A stretch of 64,000 nt of DNA. Source: Gnetum montanum (lineage: Eukaryota; Streptophyta; Gnetopsida; Gnetales; Gnetaceae). The notes below the pieces were generated by a model that was not told the DNA's origin, made no database searches, and worked only from the letters and a program-made list of their open reading frames with translations. The position numbers and the translations under genes are program-made. The first letter of the stretch is position 1. Each line of letters starts with the position of its first letter. This document shows positions 1 to 11,273 of the stretch, one piece after another. Location: positions 1,031,145-1,095,144 of the forward strand of contig MNCI01008366.1 in assembly GCA_015680685.1 (NCBI GenBank), written 5' to 3'.

Positions 1-896
1 CACTCAAAAATCAAATGCTGTTCTAGGGGGTCCCACTGGAAAGACATGCATCCATGCCTGAAGGTTGGCGATTTCTCTAGATTCAGTATTCGAAAGAAAA
101 AAAAAAGAAAAAAAAAAGTAAGTGCCACAAAACAAAAATCACTCCTCCCTTGAACTAAACGCCAAGTGATCGTACGCCTTGTTGTTATGGTACTCTCATA
201 GTTGCTCATCATGGGATGAAACAATGTGATGTCACTGATTAGAGGAATGGACTTGGTCCCGATCTTGGAACGATGGGTTAATAACACCTTAATCATGCTT
301 TACACGTAGGATTCACTGTGCCCTGGGTTAGTTACCTCCTATCCCAATCTCTACGATCCCTTTCTATACTTCATTTCATCTCACTGTTCATGTAATTGTA
401 ACTTGTGTCCCATGTAGCATAGAATTTTCATCTCATTCCGATGTTAATTACATGTGTGTGTTTTGTAGAGTTTGTGCAGATTACATTTAACCCTTCTAGT
501 GCCTATGAACACTTTAAGTGTGGTTACACAAGGGCATTATAGGTTGAAACCTGCTTTGGGGAGGACCCACTTATGTAATTTTTTTTGTAATCTTCACTTA
601 GGACATAGCTTACCCATACCATTTCTTACCCTCAGCTTAATTTTTCATAATTTTCCTTCCCTATTATTATCCCTCTAAATTTTAACATTCCAGTGTACCA
701 TTATATTCCCTTTTTTTGTAACTGCCAAAATTTTATTGCTAAAGTTCACATCATTATCATTAAGAATGCCTCTTGAATCAATGAAATTACCCTAGGATAT
801 CTTAATACCTACCAATGTCCTCAATATTTAACATTAATTTCAAGAAAAATCATTAAAAATTTGATATTTTCATGTGTCTCACATTAGCAGGGCTGA

Positions 897-984
897 GATA
901 TCGCGTACGCGATATTGCGTCCCACAGGATATCACGTACGTGATGTATCGTATGCAATATCGCGTCCTATTTTCTTATAAATAG
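897..984 (+). promoter_or_regulatory. putative internal promoter of ORF2, copy 1
   Basis: Two to three units of the palindrome type GATATCGCGTACGCGATATC stand next to each other at 897-965, and TATAAATAG follows at 976-984. The LTRs of the same family are built the same way, with GATATCGCG units and then CTATAAATA (4,400-4,485). The block recurs upstream of ORF2 in copy 2 and in element C. I infer a second, LTR-like promoter for ORF2; no transcript evidence is available here. Confidence 0.55.
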
Positions 985-1452
985 GTACCCCCTCTACAAC
1001 ACTTAGCATCATTTTGAAATTTACGCAGGGGGAGTTTTTGAAATTTTTCTTTATGACTTGCAATTGCATGACCCTTGCTTTTTCATTCATATCTCACTCA
1101 CTAGTGCTCCAATTTTAATTCCATTTGAACTTGCTTGAACCCGAAGTGTTCAATTTAGTCATGGGGGAGAGACACTTACCGAAAAGTGCCTAACATTTTT
1201 GAAATTTAACATCGCCAAAAGGACATCAATTAGGGTAATTAACACTAACACTTAGAATAGTTGTGCCAAAAATCATATGACCTTAGGTACACCAGGAGAT
1301 TAAAATGGAAACCACCTAAGTCATAGGACTCATCATTACAATTTTCAGCACGATCACATGTTATAACATAAGATCTTTAATTAAGGTAAGCAGTAAGGTA
1401 TAACTTGAGTTTAAAAACATCCTTACTAATGCTTGATCCATGTGATTGTAGA

Positions 1453-4225
1453 ATGACCTTGAAACGTGCAAATTAGGAGGGTCCTGTTCAAGGTGGACTG
1501 AAATAACCTCGGAAAGGTGGAAGACAAGGCCTTGCCAGACAATGTGCAGAACAAGAGGTGCAATCATTCAGTATCCATCAAGAAGAACCTCCTACTGGAC
1601 GGTCTGGGCAAGCAAAAGTGGGAGTTGCTGCTGCGCCTGAACTGAGACAACAACTCATGTTGCCCCTGGAGTGTGTTCAGGCTATCCATGAGAAGTCCAC
1701 ATTCACTGTGGTGATTGTGGAGTTAAACTTTGAATCTTTTGTAGAGTTCGCTCCTAAGGCTATTAGGGATTGCATCAAAGGGTCTCCCTTATGGCCTGTC
1801 CTCTCTAAAAGTAGTGCCTGGTACCTAGGAGAAATGTAGCAGTTTTGGCACAATCAGGAGCAAGGTACAACTATAAATATTTGTGGTGTGATAGTTGATT
1901 TCTCTGCACAGGCTATTTTGAAAGTGTTAAACCTTCTGAATACAGGCCCCCATGTTGCTCGGTTATCTACCCGTGCAGACCCTGATGTGCGAAAGGATTG
2001 GTTAGAGAAGGCTTATGGTAGGGATAAAGCATTTAGTGAGCTGACAATGGAAGAGAGAGTTTATTTCAAAATTGGGACATATCACCTCTTCCCCACAAAG
2101 GGCCTTAAAAGAATATCAACATATGTAGCTAGAGGATGTGCAGTGTTGATGGGAAAGGTTAACGCTAACCTATCCCATCTATATTTGACAGAGATCCTGA
2201 GGTGATTTGAAGAACGGAAGATAGGGAAGATGGCATTGCCTTTCCTCTATCTTATCAGAAAACTGTGCCAACGGACTGGTATTCGGGGGTACACTAATGA
2301 CATCCTCCAAAAAGCCCAGAATGCGTCTTATGATGAATTGTTAAAGGCGCCAGCTCCAAGAAAGAGCACTGGCAAAGAGCTGAGAATAGAACAGGAAGAG
2401 CAAGAAGAAGAACATGTGGTTGGAAGCAGTCAACCTCCAACCACAGGTTGTAGCCAACAACAAGAAGCAGGGCCGCATAGGTCAGGATCAGCCACCACCG
2501 TCGCAAGACTACAGTTAGTCGATGAGCCATCTTAGGACCATCATTGAGATGGTCAGTTGGGGGAGTCATGATGACGCAAACCTCTTCCACATCATTGATG
2601 ATGTCGACCAGCCTATTATTTCATTAGATCGCACAAGGGATGAATTATCAATTCAAACAGGAGGAGGAGAAAGTAGATAGTCACAACAGATCTCAGGAAA
2701 TGTGGCATCTTTCCAGGTGCAGTTAGAGACTAGTGAAGGGGCCACTGTGGTGGTCATGTAACACTAGAATGCCACAGGAGCTGTTGAATTGGTCACTGAC
2801 CACATCAAGGAATCCTTTAATGTACCTGTTGTGCCACCAGTAGATCTCTTAGGAGCACGGGATGCTCAAACTTTGTCCAGAACCTCAATGACTCTTGCAA
2901 AACATGAGGATGCGCTAGATAGATTGCTTCAAACAGGGTAAGTCATGATGTCCCTATTTAAAATCCCCCAGGATGTAACAATAATTCAATTAGACCTCAT
3001 TTCCACAAAGGAGAAGCTGGTCATATCTAAAGTAAGGGCCAAGCATGCTGAAGCTGAAGTGTAGAAACTACAAGAGTAGCTCGTGGTCTTACAAGCAGCA
3101 TAGTGGGATCCTCTACAATTTCTTTTTACAAACTAGCTAGAAAGTTTCAGAACTGAGAAATTAACAAAGCTAACTGTAGAGAATAAGAAGATGGTAGAAG
3201 AAAAGGAGACAGCTGTTTGGGATGCTTCCGTAGCAAAGACGCAAACTCATGCACATCTTAAGGCACTCAAGGCCTTAGAAGAAGAAAACAAGCAATTGGT
3301 TGCAGACAACCTTCGGTTGGCCACTGTAGAGAAACAAAAGAATGTTCTCGATGAACACTTTCATAAACTATGAGAATAATTCATTTGGGTCAACCGAGAT
3401 GTAAGCCGTTTAGCCAAAGAAAATCGAACCCTCTCAATGGAGGAGGTACATGCTATTCGCCAGAAGTCAGCAATTGAAATCAGCGCATGGCAGAATGAGG
3501 CTAAACGACATGAGAAGCTGAAGAAGCACTTCCATGATTAGGTGGGGATGTACAAGAAAATCCTGGAGAAGGAGATCCATATGGCCAAGGCTCAAATCAA
3601 CACTATCAGTGCTCAACACATTGATTGGAGGGCCATATTGGACACTTACGCCCTCACCCACCAAGTGGAAGTTAAAAATCGGATCCTGTAGATCCAAGAC
3701 TTGATAGAATACATGGAGTTGGCAAACCTTAGATATGCTAACCTTGCCATGTTAACAGCAGGGTGCCCGAGGTCAAAGCTCAAGTAGCAGGTAGCTTCCA
3801 TCCATCTCAAATATGAGGCAGAATTTGCAGAGCGCAAGAAGCTGGTAGAGAAACTAGATGTTGCAAATTTTGAACTCGAGGTGGTAAAAGCAAGCTACCA
3901 AGGACAGAAAGATGTTGCAATCAACTTGGCTCGACGACTAATAGATCTTCATGAATACAAGAACAAAGCTAGAGCTTATGAAGAGGAACGACAAGTGTTC
4001 GTGGCTTGGTATGTCAAAGCCAACCAGATGTTCCTGCAACTACCCTATCCGTGGGCGGTGCCGACTTCATCAAACATCGGAACACTCGCATGGACGGCAC
4101 AAGACCCTCGGACCAAAGAGGAGAAGCTCCAGGCCATAATACAATGCCATAAAGGTTCAAAGCCTGGAGCACAAGACAAAGGGAAAGCGCCCATGGAGGA
4201 GCCACCACCACCAGGAACTACATGA
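1453..4225 (+). pseudogene. ORF2 (plant-transposon-domain plus coiled-coil protein), decayed, copy 1
   Basis: A ~2.77 kb reading region, broken by stops and frameshifts, begins at an ATG (1,453) and ends at a TGA (4,223-4,225) after a Pro-rich tail (PMEEPPPPGTT). The N-terminal third carries patches such as VDFSAQAILKVLNLL, KIGTYHLFPTKGLKR and ALPFLYLIRKLC. These resemble the plant 'putative plant transposon protein' domain (Pfam Transposase_32, from memory). A Gln/Pro/Glu-rich hinge follows, then several hundred residues of charged heptad-like sequence, a likely coiled coil. Aligned with copy 2 and the element C copy, several of the stops here (TAG at about 1,837, 3,063 and 3,076) fall where the others have Gln or another sense codon. 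The product's role is unknown; the position matches the env-like ORF of Athila elements. Confidence 0.7.
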
Positions 4226-4379
4226 GTTTCACATTTTTGTAGTTGTAGTATTTTTCTGTGTTGTGTCTTCCCACACTATGGCATTATTTCATTTCTTTTT
4301 CCAGTTAATAATCCCATACCTATCCACTGTGTAATCAATGGAGCTTGTTCTCTTTGTAACATGAGGATGAGTTTTTATT

Positions 4380-4393
4380 CAGTCGTGGGGGTA
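4380..4393 (+). promoter_or_regulatory. polypurine tract of copy 1
   Basis: AGTCGTGGGGGTA lies directly before the LTR start TGATGGG. This is the expected plus-strand primer site. The same tract precedes the LTRs at 10,468 and, on the minus strand, 32,843. Confidence 0.75.
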
Positions 4394-5205
4394 TGATGGG
4401 ACACGATATCGCATGGGCCGCGATATCGCATACGTGATATCGCGTCTTCCCTACCATATCGTAGCCTGCCATAATGTCTATAAATAAGAAGTGGATCTCC
4501 CTTGTTGATCATCCTAGTTTATTTTTGTAGTGAAACTCTGGCAGTTTGATCCCTCCAGAGATAGATTATTTTTCAGTGTCTACTCGCAGTGTGGTGAATG
4601 TAAATTGTACAACATTCTTTATTCGAGTGTGATGTACTTAGACATGCACATGACCAGTAATAAAGATCGAGATTACTTCATCATTGCAGCATTCACTTTG
4701 TTATTTATTTGTTTATTTAATTATTATTTACTGCTTTCTCTCTCACCCTTGTCTCCTAGTAACGCGGAATGAGTACGACTTGATTACGAGCATTTAAGTG
4801 TGACTACTTGGTATCCCAGTGGCGTACCTAGGATCTGCACCTGGTAATCCTAGTGGTAGTCATGCACGAGGTCCAAGATGTGTACGGTTGATTAAGGAAT
4901 CGGTTGCTCATTGCACTTAGGCTAGATTAGATTCTCTTACCCTTTTCCTCCTAGCTTAGATTAGTTAATATTATTTTCCACTGCCTTTAGGAGTAGCATT
5001 AGATTAGGAACACATCATACACCTCACTCTGGACTAAACCATACGTGACAAATATAATACTAGTCCAGGTGGGAAGATAGCAAACTGTGACCTAAGGATA
5101 ACTATCTAGGTGCCACAACTAGTCTGTCTACGAAGTTCGATCGGATCGTGCGTGAGAACACTCGTATTCGTATGGTTGAATGTAGGGGTATCTCGCCACT
5201 CATCA
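4394..5205 (+). repeat. LTR (GATATCGCG type), shared between copies 1 and 2
   Basis: An 812 bp LTR begins TGATGGGACACG and ends CCACTCATCA. U3 carries GATATCGCG palindromes (about 4,400-4,460) and a TATA box (CTATAAATA, about 4,480). A polyadenylation-like AATAAA lies near 4,660. The partner LTR is at 10,468-11,273. No primer-binding site follows. Instead, truncated gag starts two bases after the LTR end, so this LTR is the 3' LTR of copy 1 and stands where the 5' LTR of copy 2 would be. Confidence 0.85.
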
Positions 5206-5206
5206 C

Positions 5207-5968
5207 TAGTCATGGGGGAGACCACCCTTAGACTAGAGGCACCCTTCATATCCTCCCAATCCAAATGCTTATCTTGTTCAACCTCCTGTTTCTCCAACTG
5301 GGCCAACATACTTTATCTCACCCCAGTACTATTCTCCACAATACTATCAACCCATGCCTCCAACACAACCACCACCTTGTGCACCTTATACTCTTCCTAA
5401 CTTTCAACATTCTCATCCTTTCCCTCCTTCTACAATGCCACCAACTATTCCTAAGGTGTTTGCACCACCGCAACAACCCATAAACGATGCTTGTGCTACT
5501 ACTACTAACAACAGTGAAAAGCCTCCTCAACATCAAAAGCATCCTTTCTTTAAACACGACCGTAAGAAGGGACAACATAATTCAGAGGCCACTGCATCTT
5601 CCAACCCAACACAAGTCCAACACTATGGTGCACCCTTACCTTCGAATCCAATGCCTCATGTAACTTCATCAGGGCCACCAACTCACACTCCAACAACCAT
5701 ATGGCCCAATGAACACAACCATGGGAGGCATCATTCTAATCCTTGCATAACATCTTCTGGTCCCAAACATCCTAGTGGGTCAACTCGTTATCCGGGAAAT
5801 ACATCATATAAAGTGCCCCACTATGCTTATTATAATCAAGTGTGTGAACCCCAATGGCGTAAGTATGGATCAGTTCCAATATTTCCAACATGCAAGGATC
5901 CTCATCCTTCATTTATTAATCCTTTCCATGCTCAACCGATTAGTTATGGGGGATATTCCCCATTCTAA
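5207..5968 (+). pseudogene. gag C-terminal fragment
   Basis: This is the C-terminal part of the retrotransposon gag, rich in Pro, His, Asn and Tyr, ending at the TAA at 5,966-5,968 after ISYGGYSPF. One open frame runs from 5,354. The basic patch before the tail (HPFFKHDRKKG) has counterparts in element E (near 55,200, minus) and element C (near 37,910, minus). The N-terminal and core gag, and the primer site, are missing. Sequence homology to gag begins at the AGTCATGGGGGAG motif immediately after the LTR. Confidence 0.75.
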
Positions 5969-6127
5969 ATAACAAGCAGAATTAATAAATATTTTTCATT
6001 TTCTTTGATTTTTGAATTTTTGTTTTCCATTTTTTCATTTTTCAACTTTTTTTTTATCTTTTTATCTTTTTGTTTTTTTGTCTTTTTACNTAGATCTAAC
6101 GAAAAATGGGAGTAAGAGTAATCAAAA
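5969..6127 (+). other. T-rich spacer after gag
   Basis: Runs of TTTTT with occasional G/A/C follow the gag stop, with a single undetermined base at 6,090. A related T-rich (or A-rich, by strand) tract follows gag or pol in every element here: 47,620-47,770, 50,515-50,640, and as its complement at 41,110-41,430 and 54,590-54,770. It is a shared non-coding block of the family. Confidence 0.6.
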
Positions 6128-7028
6128 GGTACTCAAAAACTAATGCTATTCTAGGGGGTCCCACTGAAAATACATGCACCCATGCCTGAAGGTTGGTGAT
6201 TTCTCTGGATTCAGTATTCAAAAAAAGAAAAAGAAGAGAAAAAGAAAAAGAAAAGTGCCACAAAACAAAAATCACTCCTCCCTTAAACTAAATGCCAAGT
6301 GATCGTACGCCTTGTTGTTGTGGTACTCTCATAGTTGCTCATCATGGGATGAAACAATGTGATGTTACTTATTAGAAGGATGGACTTGGTCCTGATCTTG
6401 GAACAATGGGTTAATGACACCTTAATCATGCATTACACGCAGGATTCACTGTGTCCTGGGCTAGTTACCTCATGTCCCAATCTTTACGATCCCCTTCTAT
6501 AGTTTGTCTCATCTCACTGTTCGTGTAATTGTAGCTCGTGTCCCGTGTAGCATAGAATTTTCATCTCATTCTGGTGATAATTACATGTTTGTGTTTTGTG
6601 GAGTTAGTGTGGATTACATTTAACCCTTCTAATGCCCACGGACACTTTAAGTGTGGTTACACAAGGGCATTATAGGTTGAAACCTGCTTTGGGGAGGACC
6701 CACTTGTGTAATTCTTATGATTCTCACTTATGACATTGTGCACACATACCATTTCTTACCCTCAGCTTAATTTCTCAATAATTTTCTTTCCCTTATTATT
6801 ATCCCTATAAATTTTAACATTCCGATGTACCATTACATTCCCTTTCTTGTTAACCGCAAAATTTTTACGGCTAAAGTTCACATCATTATCATTAAGAGTG
6901 CCTCTCGAATCAATGAAATTACCCTAGGATATCTTAATACTTGCTAATGTCCTCAATTTTCAACATTAATTTCAAGAAAATTCATTAAAAATTTGGTATT
7001 TATCATGTGTCTCACATCACTAGGGATG

Positions 7029-7072
7029 AGATATTGCGTACGCGATATCGTGTCCTATCTTCCTATAAATAG
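7029..7072 (+). promoter_or_regulatory. putative internal promoter of ORF2, copy 2
   Basis: One palindromic unit (GATATTGCGTACGCGATATC) is followed by TATAAATAG at 7,064-7,072. It corresponds to 897-984 in copy 1 but has fewer units, so the unit number varies while the TATA box is kept. Confidence 0.5.
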
Positions 7073-7557
7073 GTACCCCTGCCACAACACTTAGCATCAT
7101 TTTGCCATTCACGTAGGGGGAGTTTTTGAAATTTTTCTCTACGACTTGCGATTGTGTGACCCTTGCTTTTTCACTTATATCTTGCTCACTGGTGCTCCGA
7201 TTTTAATTCCAGTTGAACCTACTTGAACCCGGAGTGTTCAATTTAGTCGTGGGGGAGAGACACTTACCGAAATGTGCCACCGAAAAGTGCCTAAATTTTT
7301 TGAAATTTATCATTTCCCAAAGGACATCAATTAGGGTAATTAACTTAACACTTAGAATAATTGTGCCTAACAATCATTTAACCCATAGGAATACTGGGAG
7401 ATTAAAAATGGAACCCACCTAAGACATAGGACTCATCGTTACAAACTTTCAGGCACAATCACACGTTATAACATAAGATCTTTAATTAAGGCAAGTAGTA
7501 AGGTATAACTTGATTTCCAAAACAACCTTACTAACACTTGGCCCGTGTGATTGCAAA

Positions 7558-10313
7558 ATGGCCCCGAAACGTGCACAACAAGAGGGTCCTGTTCAAGGTT
7601 GAACGAAATGATCTCAGAGAGGTGGAAGACAAGGCCCTGCCAGACAACATGCAGAATAGGAGGTGCAGTCATTCAGCATCCATCAAGAAGGACCTCCTAT
7701 CGGACAATCCAAGCAGGCAGAACTGGGAGCTGCTACTATGCCTGAACCAGGACAACAACTCACATTGCCCCCGGAATGTGTTCAGGCTATCCATGAGAAG
7801 TCCACATTCGTGGCAGTGATTATGGAGCTAAATTTTGAATCATTTGCAGAGTTTGCTCCTGAGGCTGTTAGGGATCACCTCAAGGGGTCTCTCTTATGGC
7901 CTGTCCTCTCTGAAAGCGGTGCCTGGTACCTAGGAAACTAGTTTTGGCACAATCGGGAGTAAGGTACAACTGTAAATATTTCTGGTGTGACAGTTGATTT
8001 CTCTGCACAGGCTATTTTGGAAGTGTTAAACCTTCCAAATACAAGCCCCCATGTTGCTTGATTATCTACCCATTTAGACCCTGATGTACGAAAGGATTGG
8101 TTAGAGAAGGCTTATGGTAGGGATAAAACATTTGGTGAGCTAACAATGGAAGAGAGAGTTTATTTCAAAATTGGGACATATCACCTCTTCCCCACAAAGG
8201 ACCTTAAAAGAATATCAACATATGTAGCTAGAGGATGTGTAGTGTTGATGGGAAAGGTTAATGCTAACCTATCCCATCTATATTTGACGGAGATCCTGAG
8301 GTGATTTGAAGAACGAAAGATAGGGAAGATGGCGTTGCCTTTCCCTTGTCTTATCAGAAAACTATGCAAACGGGCTGGTATTCAGGGGTACACTAATGAC
8401 GTCCTCCGAAAAGCCCAGAATGCTTCTTATGCCAAATTACTAAAGGTGCCAGCTCCAAGAAAGAGCACTGGTGAAGAGCTGAGACTTGAAGAAGAAGAAC
8501 AGGTGGTTGGAACCAGTCAACCTCCAGCCACAGGTCCCAGCCGACAACAAGGAGCAGGGCCCAACATAGGCCAGGATCAGCCACCGCCGCCACAAGACTA
8601 TAGACTATCGATGAGCCATGTTAGGGCCATCGCTGACACAGTCAGTTGGGAAAGGCGTGATGACACAAACCTCTTCCATGTCATCGACGATGCCAGATAA
8701 CCTACAATTTCACTGGATCGCACAAGGGGGGAAATATCCATTCAAACAAGAGGAGGAAAAAGTAGATGGTCACAACAGATCTTAGGAAATGTAACATCTT
8801 TTCAGGTGCAGTTAGAGACTGGTGAAGAGGCCACTATAGTGGTCATGCAACACTAGAATGCGACGGGAGCTACAGATGTGGTCGCAGACCACATCAAGGA
8901 ATCCTTCAATGTACCTGTTGTGCCACCGGTAGATCTTACAGGAGCACGGGATTCTCAAACTCTGGCTGAAACCTCGATGACTCCTGTGGAACATGAGGAT
9001 GTGCTTGATAGATTGCTTCAAACATGGCAAGTAATGACATCCCTGTTTGACATCCCTCAGGATGTAACAACAATTTAATCAGACCTCATTTCCACGAAGG
9101 GGAAACTAGTCTTAACAGAGGTAAGGGCAGAACATGCTGAAGCTAAAGTACAGAGACTACAAGAGCAGCTTGTAGCCTTACAAGCAGCACAGCGGGATCC
9201 TTTGCAATTCATTCCCGCAGACTAGTTAGAAAATTTTAGAACAGAGCAACTAATAAAGTTAATTGTAGAAAATAAAAAGGTGGCAGAAGAAAAGGAGAAG
9301 GCTATTTGGGATGCCTCCGCAGTAGAAGCGCAAACCCATGTGCATCTTAAGGCACTCAAGGCCTTAGAAGAAGAGAATAAGCAGTTGGTTGCAGATAATC
9401 TTCGATTGACCTCTGTAGAGAAACAAAAGAATGTTCTCGATGAACATTTTCATTAGCTATGAGAACAATTCATTCGGGTCAACCAAGATGTAAGCTATTT
9501 AGCCAGAGAGAATCGAACCCTCTCAATGGAGGAGGTATGCGCTATTCGCCAAAAGTCAGCAATTGAGATAAGCGTGTGGTAGAATGAGGCTAAACAACAC
9601 AAGAAGCTGAAGGAGCACTTCTGTGATTAGGTGGGGATGTATAAACAAATCCTAGAGAAGGAGATCCATATGGCTAAGGCTCAAATCAACACTATCAATG
9701 CTCAACACACTGATTGGAGGGCCATATTGGACACTTACGCCTTCGTCCACCAAGAGAAAGTTAAAAACCAGGACCTGCAAATCTAGGACTTGACAGAATA
9801 CATGGAGTTGGCAAACCTTAGATATGCCAACCTTGCCATGTTAATAGTAGGGCACCTAAGAACAGAGCTCGAACAACAGGTAGCTTCCATCCATCTCAAA
9901 TATGAGGCAGAATTTGCAGAGCGCAAGAAGCTAGTAGAGAAACTAGATGTTGCAAATTTTGAACTTGAGGTGGTAAAAGCAAGCTACCAAGGACAGAAAG
10001 ATGTTGCAATCAACTTGGCTCGATGGCTAGTAGATCTTCATGAATACAAGAACAAAGCCAGAGCCTATGAAGAGGAACGACGGGTGTTCGCGGCATGGTA
10101 TGTTAAAGCCAACTAGATGTTCCCGCAACTACCTTGTCTGTGGGAAGTGTCGACTCTATCAAACATCAGAACATTAGCATGGACGACACAAGATCCTCAG
10201 ACTAAGAGGAGAAGCTTCAAGCCATACTTCAATGTCATCAAGCTTCAAAGCCTGGAGCACATGACAAAGGGGAAGCGCCCATGGAGGAGCCACCACCACC
10301 AGGAACTACATGT
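7558..10313 (+). pseudogene. ORF2, decayed, copy 2
   Basis: The reading region starts at an ATG (MAPKRAQQEG) and keeps the length of copy 1. The homologous stop position reads TGT (10,311-10,313), so translation would run on. By codon position, the plant-transposon-like domain covers roughly residues 70-300, with VDFSAQAILEVLNLP, GTYHLFPTK and LPFPCLIRKLCKRAGI. The hinge is about 300-350 and the coiled coil about 510-860. The open stretch at 8,329-8,697 covers the end of the domain and the hinge. The stretch at 9,790-10,113 is coiled coil, with YMELANLRYANLAML matching element C. Several frame breaks and stops make it a pseudogene. The function is unknown. Confidence 0.7.
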
Positions 10314-10454
10314 GTTCCACATTTTTCTAGTTATAGTATTTTTTTTGTGTTGTGTCTTCCCACACTACGGCGTCATTTCATTTGTTTTCCCCATCTAATA
10401 ATCCCATACCTATCCACTGTGTAATCATTGTAACTCGAGGACAAGTTTTTATTT

Positions 10455-10467
10455 AGTCGTGGGGGTA
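10455..10467 (+). promoter_or_regulatory. polypurine tract of copy 2
   Basis: TTAGTCGTGGGGGTA directly precedes the LTR start at 10,468, as at 4,380-4,393. Confidence 0.7.
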
Positions 10468-11273
10468 TGATGGGCCGTGATATCGCGTACGTGATATCGC
10501 ATCCGTCCTGATATCGCATCCCCTGCGATATCGCAGTCTGTTGCAATGTCTATAAATAAGACGCGACTCTCCCTTGTTTATCATGCTAGTTTTAGATTGT
10601 AGTGAAACTCTGGCAGTTTGATCCCTCCAGAGATAGATTATTTTTCCATGTCTGCTCGCAGTGTGGTGAATGTAATTGTACGACATTCTTTATTTGAGTG
10701 TGACGTACTTGGATGCGCACATGACCGGCAATAAAGATTCAGATTACTTCATCATTGCAGCATTCACTTTGTTATTTGTTTGTTTATTTAATTGTTATTT
10801 ATTGCTTTCTCTCTCACCCTTATCTCCTAGAATGCAAAATGAGTACGACTTGATTACGAGCATTTAAGTGTGACTACTTGATATCCCAGTGGCGTACCTA
10901 GGATCTGCACTTGGTAATCCTAGTGGTAGTCATGCACGAAGTCTAAGATGTGTACGAATAATCAAGGAACGGTTGCTCATCGCACTTAGGCTAGATTAGA
11001 TTCTTTTACATTTTCCCTCCTAGTTTAGCTTAGATAATATTATTTTCCATTGCCTTCAAGAGTAGCATTAGATTAGGAACACATCATACACCTCACTCTG
11101 GACTAAACCATACATGACAACTATAATACTAGTCTAGGTGGGAAGACAATGAACAGCGACCTAAGGCTAACTATCTAGGTGCCACAACTAGTCCGTCTGC
11201 GGAGTTCGACTGAATCGCATGTGAGAATGCTCATATTCGTATGGTTGAGTGTAGGGTATCTCGCCACTCATCA
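10468..11273 (+). repeat. 3' LTR of copy 2
   Basis: An 806 bp LTR begins TGATGGGCCGTG and ends CCACTCATCA. It shows the same palindromes (10,478-10,535), CTATAAATAAG TATA box and AATAAA as the LTR at 4,394. The flank after it begins CAAAT, which would be the target duplication if the left end outside the window is preceded by the same five bases. Confidence 0.85.

Larger units (their letters stand above)
1..4393 (+). mobile_element. pol-less LTR element, copy 1, internal region (5' end outside window)
   Basis: This is the internal part of an Athila-like LTR element. It runs from the window edge to the polypurine tract that abuts the LTR at 4,394. It repeats almost base for base at 6,128-10,467. 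From left to right it holds a non-coding leader (1-890), a palindrome/TATA block (897-984), a further leader with a PPT-like motif near 1,160, the decayed ORF2 (1,453-4,225) and a short 3' untranslated stretch. No reverse transcriptase, integrase or protease sequence is present. The block around 540-580 (a conserved run reading GCTTTGGGGAGGACCCAC) recurs in the other elements at 6,690, 36,450, 40,070, 51,590 and 53,620, so it belongs to the shared non-coding backbone. Confidence 0.85.
6128..10467 (+). mobile_element. pol-less LTR element, copy 2, internal region
   Basis: This is a second copy of 1-4,393 in the same orientation, with the same order of leader, promoter-like block, ORF2 and polypurine tract, differing by scattered substitutions and small indels. 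Together with the LTRs at 4,394 and 10,468 it makes a head-to-tail array. The palindrome block before ORF2 is shorter than in copy 1 by about one unit. Confidence 0.85.
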
